NCBI GenBank assembly: GCA_900548855.1
Contig: URMF01000037.1
Location: 1 to 34,553, forward strand
Source: an uncultured Eubacteriales bacterium
Lineage (GTDB): Bacteria > Bacillota > Clostridia > Lachnospirales > Lachnospiraceae
DNA length: 34,553 nt
Direction of reading: 5' to 3'
Shown: positions 28,560 to 34,553 of the stretch, piece by piece
Layout of the letters: each line of letters starts with the position of its first letter
Numbering within the stretch: the first letter of the stretch is position 1
Notes under the pieces: generated by a model
Database searches by the model: none
What the model saw: only the letters and a program-made list of their open reading frames with translations
What the model was told of the DNA's origin: nothing
Program-made: the position numbers and the translations under genes

Positions 28560-30988
28560 AGAAAAGTATTATGCCGGTAAAAAAGTCTGGTATTTCAAAA
28601 CGAAAAATTTTTATGTCATTAAAGGAACCAGATAAAGTTAATGTGCCGCAACCGCAATGTACACAGGACATGATTGAAATAAAAAGAATCGCCCCCAATG
28701 GAATATTTCAGGTAACAGAAGAAAAATGGTCAAAGAGTTATCTGCTGGTAGATGTGAATTATACAACAAAGACGTATGATGAACAGCTTGCTTTTTTTTA
28801 TGACTGGTGTAAGACATTAAATTCATTTGATGTCTCTGTAAAGATAACGGTATTTAATGAAAACAGGAATATGCAGGAAGTTCGGGAACGGATTTTGTAT
28901 CGTCACAAAGAAGATGGGTACGACTGGCTTCGGGAAGCATATAACGATATTATTGAGAGCAGGATCGTTGAGGGAAGACAGGGAATCTGTCAGGAAAAGT
29001 TTATCACAATCACAGTTGTGCGAAAGGATTATGAGGCTGCAAGGGCATATTTATCTTCCCTGGAAAGTAGTTTTATCAATAATTTTGCTGCGCTGTCATC
29101 GGCTATGATTCCATTGGATGCAAATGAGCGCATTCGTATATTAGACAGTTTTTATCATTTGGGGAATGAATCAGAATATGACTATAAGATGGAAGAAGCA
29201 TTGTTACAGGGACATGGATTTAAAGATGAGCTTGCCTGCTCTGTTATGGATTTTGACAGCTATATTGATCGTTTTTATATGGATGATAAAGTTGGCTCTA
29301 TACTATATCTGGATCCGGAATCGTATCCGACATCATTATCCGACACATTTTTTAAAGAACTTACAGAATTGCCAATTCATTCTATATATTCCATTGATTA
29401 TGAGCCTATTCCACAGGATGTTGCGTTAAAAACATTAGAGGATAAGCTGATGGGCGTTGAAAATACGATCGCAAAACAACAGGATAAAAGAAATAAGCGA
29501 GGAGCATTTTCAAGCGATATATCCTATAAGGTAAGAAGAGAAAAAAAAGAACTGGAACATATGCTTGATGAACTTAGGGACAATGATCAGAAGATGTTTT
29601 GGGTTGGAGTAACTATGGGGGTGATAGAAGAGAATGAGGATAAATTAGAAACGCAGCTCACCGCCATCAATCAGGTGGTAGAAAAGGCATCCATGAGAGT
29701 CATTCCATATTATATGCGTCAGCGCCAGGCATTAGATACAGTTCTTCCAATTGGTGGAAGATATGTAGATATGATGAGAGCATTGTTTACTTCATCAGCT
29801 GCAGCGTTTGTTCCGTTCAATGTTGTTGAGATGCAGATGATGGATCAGCCATTTTACTATGGCATTAATCAGGTGTCAAAAGAACCTATCTGGGCAAATA
29901 GAAAAAAGTTAATGAATGGAAATGGTTTTGTTTTCGCTGTACCTGGTGGTGGAAAAAGTTTTACCGGAGCGAAAATGGAGGCGGGTAGTGTTTTTCTGAA
30001 TACGGAAGATGATATCATTTTTGTTGATCCTACGCTGGAATATTTTGATGTTGCGGAGGCATATGGTGGTGCAGTGATCAATCTGGCAACATATACGGAC
30101 AAATATTTAAACCCGTTGGAGGTAGATCTTGATAATCTGGATATAGATGATACAAATGGACAAGTTCGTGATAAATGCAGTTTTATGTTGGGGATTTGTG
30201 AACAGGCAATGGATGGAGAAATACTGCCAGAATACAAATCTATTATCGATCGTTCTGTTCGAAAAATGTATAAAAGGATTGCTGCACTTCCAAGAGAAAA
30301 ACGTTCACAGCCGATTATGTCGGATTTCCTTGAAGTATTAAAAGAACAGGAAGAGACAGAAGCACGAAAAATAAAGCTTGTACTTGAGATATTTGTGGAA
30401 GGATCTTTAAATATTTTTAACCATCAGACCAATATTGATATTGAAAACCGGGTTTTAGTGTATGGTTTAAGGGATTTGGCAGGTGACCTTTCTGGTATGG
30501 CAATGCTGATCATGCTTGAAAATATCAAACAGCGAATCATAAAAAATGCGAAAAAAGGGCGTGCAACGTGGCTGTATGTGGATGAATTTCATGTATTGCT
30601 TGGAAAGCCATTTTCCAGAGATTATTTAATTGCTTTATGGAAGCAGGTAAGAAAATTAGGAGGACTTTGTACCGGAATCACGCAGAATGTTATAGAGGTA
30701 TTAAAAGATCCGATGACTTCCACGCTTGTTTCAAATAGTGAATATACAGTTCTGCTTAAACAGGCTGCACCGGATGCGGCAGTTTTGGGGAAAGCATTGG
30801 AAAATATTAGTGAAGCCCAAATAAAATATACTGCAAATCCGAAACCTGGAATGGGTTTGATCAGATTTGGAAACGTGATTATTCCATTTGATAATGTAGT
30901 GGACAAGCAGAATCCTGTTTATGATATATACAATACGAATATGCATGAGAAAGCAGCGAAAAAGCAGGCGATGGTGGGATTTGAATGA
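28556..30988 (+). CDS. VirB4-type T4SS ATPase
   Basis: 810 aa. The N-terminal domain (about 50-420) is followed by the ATPase with Walker A PGGGKS at 463-468 (FVFAVPGGGKSFTGAK) and Walker B WLYVDEFHVLL near 670. GLCTGITQNVIEVLKDP and SEYTVLLKQAAPD are typical of VirB4/TraC of Gram-positive elements. It energises assembly and transport at the inner face of the membrane. Overlap by ATGA with both neighbours shows tight coupling. Confidence 0.95.
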   Translation: MKKSIMPVKKSGISKRKIFMSLKEPDKVNVPQPQCTQDMIEIKRIAPNGIFQVTEEKWSKSYLLVDVNYTTKTYDEQLAFFYDWCKTLNSFDVSVKITVFNENRNMQEVRERILYRHKEDGYDWLREAYNDIIESRIVEGRQGICQEKFITITVVRKDYEAARAYLSSLESSFINNFAALSSAMIPLDANERIRILDSFYHLGNESEYDYKMEEALLQGHGFKDELACSVMDFDSYIDRFYMDDKVGSILYLDPESYPTSLSDTFFKELTELPIHSIYSIDYEPIPQDVALKTLEDKLMGVENTIAKQQDKRNKRGAFSSDISYKVRREKKELEHMLDELRDNDQKMFWVGVTMGVIEENEDKLETQLTAINQVVEKASMRVIPYYMRQRQALDTVLPIGGRYVDMMRALFTSSAAAFVPFNVVEMQMMDQPFYYGINQVSKEPIWANRKKLMNGNGFVFAVPGGGKSFTGAKMEAGSVFLNTEDDIIFVDPTLEYFDVAEAYGGAVINLATYTDKYLNPLEVDLDNLDIDDTNGQVRDKCSFMLGICEQAMDGEILPEYKSIIDRSVRKMYKRIAALPREKRSQPIMSDFLEVLKEQEETEARKIKLVLEIFVEGSLNIFNHQTNIDIENRVLVYGLRDLAGDLSGMAMLIMLENIKQRIIKNAKKGRATWLYVDEFHVLLGKPFSRDYLIALWKQVRKLGGLCTGITQNVIEVLKDPMTSTLVSNSEYTVLLKQAAPDAAVLGKALENISEAQIKYTANPKPGMGLIRFGNVIIPFDNVVDKQNPVYDIYNTNMHEKAAKKQAMVGFE

Positions 30989-33084
30989 AATTAGTGCAAA
31001 GGCAGGATAGACAAAAGTTACATGTCGTTAAAACGGGTTTCAAAGTAACTGGTGTAAGTGCAATACGGTATAAAGGAAAAGACATTCTGGTAAAGGGAAA
31101 GATATTTCGAAGTTCAGATGATATGAGAACGGATATGAATGAAGAGAATGATCATGGTGTCCTATCATCTGTAATTAAAAATATTTCTGACAGTTGGGTA
31201 AATTCTAATATAAAAAATAACCGGAAAGACAAAAATACATGGATAAAAGAGTTTTCTTCCCAAAGTTATGTCAAATCAGGATTTAATATCGCTGAAAGAA
31301 AACTAGAAGAAACAAAAACAGAAGACAAAAAAGATGTGAGGGTGCAGATACAGCCTGATAAAGAGAAAAAAGAATTGGAGGTTTGGAAAGAAGAACAGCG
31401 CCAAAACATTAAAACGGTATTTTCGCAGAAGCATTTACATAAATCAGAAATATCGGTTGAACCTGTACAACAAAAGCAACAGAAAATACATTCGGAAGAT
31501 TTGGGCACGTCAATTACCCTGTTAGCTACAGAACAAAGCAACAGAACGAAAAGTAAAATAACATTAAAAAATATGGCAAAATTTTGTAATGTTAATTTGC
31601 CGGGAGCGACATGTAAAGAAAAAGTTACACATAAAAAAGAAGATATTGTGAGAATGGAGGTGCTGGAGGAAGATATCATAGAACCATGGGTCTGTTCCGG
31701 AGAAGAAAGAGAACAAATCAGGAAAAAAAAGCAGTATAGGGGTGAATACATAAATGCAGTTGTAACGGAGAGTATACGGAGCCAAATAGCAGATAAAAAG
31801 GAAGAATATATAGATGGCGTAAAAAAAAGACTATTAAAAGAATATGTAATTCAGGAAATGATACATGATCAGAAAGGAAATGATCCAAATGCTCATTTTA
31901 AATTAATAGGGCAAATGATTACGCATGATGCTGCAAAAGCAATTGCAAAAATGATGAAGCTGGTTTTAACACTGATTTGTAAATTGTTATTCGTGATGTT
32001 ACCTGTCATCCTGATTGCCTCTGTGGTAGCAATGGTATTCGTAGGACTTTATATGAAGGCAGAAAGTCCTACAACATATTTTGATGGATATTATGATTCT
32101 ATACAAGAGGTAAGAGAAAATCCTAAGTACATAAAAAATGTAATACAGGAAATGGAGCGGAATTTTGCAGGTAATATAGACTATTTTTTAGGCGTAAATG
32201 AATTGAATGAGGCGGTTTATGCGTATGGAACATATTCTGAAGCAGACGACATAGCTGCAGCTTATCTTGCTCAGATCACAACGGATCCCAATTATTCGAA
32301 ACTTATAAGTATGGAAGTTGAAGGATATCCGGCATATTTGTTTATAGATACAGATTGGGAAGAAAAACTTTTAAAAAAAGTATTTAAACAGTTTAATTAT
32401 ACAAAAAAAGAAACTGTTAAGAAGAAAGTTACAAATGAAAAAGGAAAAGAAGAGGAAAAAAATGCCGAAAAGATGACGGTATATTGCCTGACCATAGAAA
32501 AGTGGAAGGATGAGTATGAAAAAGAACTTCCTGAATCTGCTCAGACGATATTGGCCGATCTGATGAAAGAACAGACATATATGAAACCGGAGGAGAACGA
32601 TAATTTTGTTGCCGGAGAGGCGGTACCGATTGAAGATCTGATTATACCGGAAGGTGTAGATGAAAATCTAATTTATTTGGCAGGGTTTATCAAAGCAGAA
32701 GCAGGAAATCAGTCTGATATTGGAAAAACAGCAGTGGCATATGTAATTTTGAATCGAGCCGGGGGTGCATCAGGAAATATAAAGGGGGTATTGACAGCAC
32801 CATATCAGTTTTCCTGTTATATTCCATATCATACGGTAGAAAAATATCTTTATGCATATGCAAATATGTCTCAGGGGCAACGGGAGACAGATTCATGTTA
32901 CAGAGCGGCGGCAGGTGCATATTATGGAACCGCAGAAAATCCCATAGGAAGTATGAAGTATTATTGTAATCCAAAGTATTGCAGTGTCGGAGAAGTACGG
33001 CAATGGGAAAAAATCAGGGCAAGAAACTCTGATGAACAGATAAAGATCATTGGTGATCATGTGTTTTGTCAGAATTGCTGGTAA
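30985..33084 (+). CDS. Membrane-anchored SleB-type cell-wall hydrolase of the T4SS
   Basis: 699 aa. Residues 1-320 are charged and probably cytoplasmic, with long helical stretches. One transmembrane helix lies at about 325-355 (LVLTLICKLLFVMLPVILIA). Outside, a VirB8-like or linker region is followed by a Hydrolase_2/SleB-type domain at 557-699 (LIYLAGFIKAEAGNQSDIGK, AVAYVILNRAGG), with the likely catalytic Glu in KAEAG. It would open peptidoglycan during assembly of the channel. Many Tn916/Tn1549-like elements instead use a lysozyme-like plus NlpC/P60 protein at this position. The unusually long cytoplasmic head is unexplained. ATGA overlap with virB4. Confidence 0.85.
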   Translation: MKLVQRQDRQKLHVVKTGFKVTGVSAIRYKGKDILVKGKIFRSSDDMRTDMNEENDHGVLSSVIKNISDSWVNSNIKNNRKDKNTWIKEFSSQSYVKSGFNIAERKLEETKTEDKKDVRVQIQPDKEKKELEVWKEEQRQNIKTVFSQKHLHKSEISVEPVQQKQQKIHSEDLGTSITLLATEQSNRTKSKITLKNMAKFCNVNLPGATCKEKVTHKKEDIVRMEVLEEDIIEPWVCSGEEREQIRKKKQYRGEYINAVVTESIRSQIADKKEEYIDGVKKRLLKEYVIQEMIHDQKGNDPNAHFKLIGQMITHDAAKAIAKMMKLVLTLICKLLFVMLPVILIASVVAMVFVGLYMKAESPTTYFDGYYDSIQEVRENPKYIKNVIQEMERNFAGNIDYFLGVNELNEAVYAYGTYSEADDIAAAYLAQITTDPNYSKLISMEVEGYPAYLFIDTDWEEKLLKKVFKQFNYTKKETVKKKVTNEKGKEEEKNAEKMTVYCLTIEKWKDEYEKELPESAQTILADLMKEQTYMKPEENDNFVAGEAVPIEDLIIPEGVDENLIYLAGFIKAEAGNQSDIGKTAVAYVILNRAGGASGNIKGVLTAPYQFSCYIPYHTVEKYLYAYANMSQGQRETDSCYRAAAGAYYGTAENPIGSMKYYCNPKYCSVGEVRQWEKIRARNSDEQIKIIGDHVFCQNCW

Positions 33085-33093
33085 AGGAGAAAG

Positions 33094-34017
33094 ATGAATA
33101 GAAAGCGAATAAGTTACCGGGAATTTATAGAACAGATAAAAGTAAAAGGAAATCTGTATATGCCAGTGATCGAGGGGAAAAACAAAATGTATCCGCTGAT
33201 TGTAATGGAAAATCATGGAGAAAAAATCCGAACATCCGATGGCAGAATGCATCTTTCAAAAATGCCGGAGCTGGATATGTGGGTAGTTTATGAACGATGT
33301 GGCCAGGCTTTTGATGAAGTGACTTTAAAAAATATGTTGGCAGAATATACAGAGGAATATACAAGACAGGCAGAACTTGATAAAAAAGAACAGGAACTTT
33401 TGATGTGCGTAATGTCAAAGGTTCCAAAAGAACAGATATGCTGTGTTTTGATTCCGGAAAAGATAGGGAAAGATGTTTTGAAAACATATGCAGGAAGAAA
33501 GATGGAGTCAGTTTATCTGGTATATGCAGTTATTTTGGAAGAAGAACCCAAACGGATAAAGTTATCGGCTATTACCAATGAAATGCTTGAATATTGGAAT
33601 ATAAAAGAAGAAGAGCTGCATCGAATAAGTCTTTCAAACATGCCAAAACATTTACTTTATGAAATAAGTGAACTATATTCACAGACTGGAGTGGATGTTT
33701 ATCTGGTAAAAGGTGAAAAAAATTATTTTGGATTAACGACGTTATTGTATGAGGACGGACCATTAAAGGATTTGGGAAATCAGTTGAACCAGGATTTATA
33801 TATTTTACCTTTATCTGTGCATGAAGCAGTTATTTTCCCATATAAAGAATGGAAGGAGAATGAAATTTGTGAAATAGCAGAGCAGATGTCTGCATTCGGC
33901 GGATTTGTATGGCATTACAGCCTGAAATTAAATAAAATAGCTTTTTCAGAGAAAACGTGGAAAGAATATACAGCAGCATTAAAATATGGAATTATGGATG
34001 CTGCAGATAGGAGATAA
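33094..34017 (+). CDS. DUF5688-family protein
   Basis: 307 aa, soluble. The C-terminal two thirds match DUF5688 as known from Lachnospiraceae: VYLVYAVILEEEPKRIKLSA, ITNEMLEYWNIKEEELHRIS, then LYILPLSVHEAVIFPYKEW. No catalytic motif is known in the family. The N-terminal part (SYREFIEQIKVKGNLYMPVI) is unusual. RBS AAAGGAG. It follows the hydrolase by 9 bp and precedes the XRE gene by 5 bp, so it is co-transcribed. The function is unknown; a role in transfer or in the recipient is only inferred. Confidence 0.8.
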   Translation: MNRKRISYREFIEQIKVKGNLYMPVIEGKNKMYPLIVMENHGEKIRTSDGRMHLSKMPELDMWVVYERCGQAFDEVTLKNMLAEYTEEYTRQAELDKKEQELLMCVMSKVPKEQICCVLIPEKIGKDVLKTYAGRKMESVYLVYAVILEEEPKRIKLSAITNEMLEYWNIKEEELHRISLSNMPKHLLYEISELYSQTGVDVYLVKGEKNYFGLTTLLYEDGPLKDLGNQLNQDLYILPLSVHEAVIFPYKEWKENEICEIAEQMSAFGGFVWHYSLKLNKIAFSEKTWKEYTAALKYGIMDAADRR

Positions 34018-34022
34018 GAAGA

Positions 34023-34397
34023 ATGGAACTTACAGATGATGTAATGAATCAGGTATTAAGAGATGTGAGCAAAAATATTAGCAAAGAAAGAAAAAAAAGG
34101 GGACTATCCATGGCAAAGTTGGCAGAAATGTCAAATTTGTCGGTAAGTCATATTTCTAAACTGGAACGTTCGAGATGTGATATAGGTTTAAAGGCATTGT
34201 TACGGATAGCTGCGGCAATGGAAATGGAAGCTGATGAACTTCTTCCAGGTGATTTTGAACCAAAAGAAACCGAAAGAAAACTGACTGCTGGAGAAAGATT
34301 CGAACAAATTATGCAAGGGGCAGATCCACAACTGGTAGAAATGTTTTTGCGGATGGCGTTATATATGCGAAATAATTCTTTACATAACTTTTCCTAA
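34023..34397 (+). CDS. XRE-family regulator, paralogue of the 11292 gene
   Basis: 124 aa. The helix-turn-helix (about 15-70: LSMAKLAEMSNLSVSHISKL; LLRIAAAMEMEADELLP) closely resembles that of the protein at 11292-11765, and both have a helical C-terminus (here VEMFLRMALYMRN). Two such regulators flanking the transfer block may each control a promoter within it. RBS GGAGATAAG. It is the last gene of the long transfer operon before a hairpin/promoter module. Confidence 0.88.
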   Translation: MELTDDVMNQVLRDVSKNISKERKKRGLSMAKLAEMSNLSVSHISKLERSRCDIGLKALLRIAAAMEMEADELLPGDFEPKETERKLTAGERFEQIMQGADPQLVEMFLRMALYMRNNSLHNFS

Positions 34398-34462
34398 AAG
34401 AAAAAAATTACTTAATTCTTTTCTTCTATTCCATCGAAATAGGAAAAATAGATAATTATAAT
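34386..34462 (+). promoter_or_regulatory. Hairpin and promoter module before the last gene
   Basis: AACTTTTCCTAAAAGAAAA (34386-34404) duplicates 18467-18485. TAAAAGAAAA pairs with TTTTCTTCTA (34419-34428) with one mismatch. TCGAAA (34434-34439), 17 bp and TATAAT (34457-34462) form a promoter in the same layout as before mobC. Confidence 0.55.
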
Positions 34463-34517
34463 AAATGTGTACTGGTAAACAAATGCCAGATAAATGGATG
34501 GAAGGAGGTAGATTCCC

Positions 34518-34553
34518 ATGGAAGAGTTTATGAAAGAATATGGTGGTGCAGTA
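34518..34553 (+). CDS. Start of a gene cut by the window edge
   Basis: ATG 34518 with a strong AAGGAGG upstream opens a frame (MEEFMKEYGGAV) that runs off the window. Only 12 residues are visible, too few to identify it. The start resembles that of small membrane proteins found after the T4SS genes in related elements, which is only a hint. Confidence 0.6.
   Translation, partial: MEEFMKEYGGAV

Noticed and set aside
1..34553. tRNA or rRNA genes
   Set aside because: No cloverleaf-like or ribosomal RNA sequence was noticed on either strand.

Overview
The window is most of the backbone of a conjugative mobile element, probably an integrative and conjugative element (ICE), from a low-GC Firmicute. 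The gene style, AT-rich codon use, strong AGGAGG-type ribosome binding sites, DUF5688 and DUF6037 proteins and Tn1549-like transfer genes all suggest a gut Lachnospiraceae or related Clostridia. No chromosomal housekeeping gene is visible. The right end is cut inside a gene, so the element continues beyond the window.

Left end and cargo (1-7.4 kb): a large serine recombinase on the minus strand lies next to the left edge. It is followed by an XRE regulator, a BlaI-type regulator, a Panacea-type antitoxin with a PemK/MazF-like toxin, an unrecognised two-gene minus-strand operon, a 65-aa protein, a putative structured RNA and a 134-bp inverted-repeat element flanked by 8-bp direct repeats.

Control and leading region (7.4-16.3 kb): a second XRE repressor faces a divergent plus-strand promoter with operator-like palindromes. 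A run of small genes follows; several have a shared leader motif 30-40 nt before the start codon. A DUF6037 gene sits among them on the minus strand. The operon continues with an XRE protein, a DUF3991/Toprim protein, ParA, ParB, a second BlaI-like regulator and a winged-helix, replication-initiator-like protein. Directly after it is an AT-rich region with iteron-like repeats about 31 bp apart and a perfect DnaA box, a good origin candidate.

Transfer region (16.3-34.5 kb): a RadC/JAMM protein and an Rpn-like nuclease precede a noncoding oriT-like region. Then come MobC, a MOB_P-type relaxase, a repeat-containing protein, a PcfB/DUF3801 protein, a coupling protein split into membrane anchor and ATPase ORFs, and the type IV secretion genes: VirB2-like, VirB6-like, PrgI, an ATPase-less VirB4-like protein, VirB4, and a membrane-anchored SleB-type cell-wall hydrolase. 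A DUF5688 protein and a third small XRE regulator end the block. Genes here overlap or nearly touch (ATGA, TAATG), so they form one or a few long transcripts.

The most striking signal is an inverted repeat in the oriT-like region whose 20-bp core recurs, on the opposite strand, inside the relaxase gene and seven times in the next gene, six of them in a perfect 36-bp tandem array. Other unexplained structure: a short leader motif upstream of several small genes and of the recombinase; a -35-overlapping operator shared by the repressor promoter and the toxin-antitoxin promoter; and a duplicated hairpin-plus-promoter module before the mob genes and before the last gene. All function calls come from reading the translated sequences; no database search was run.
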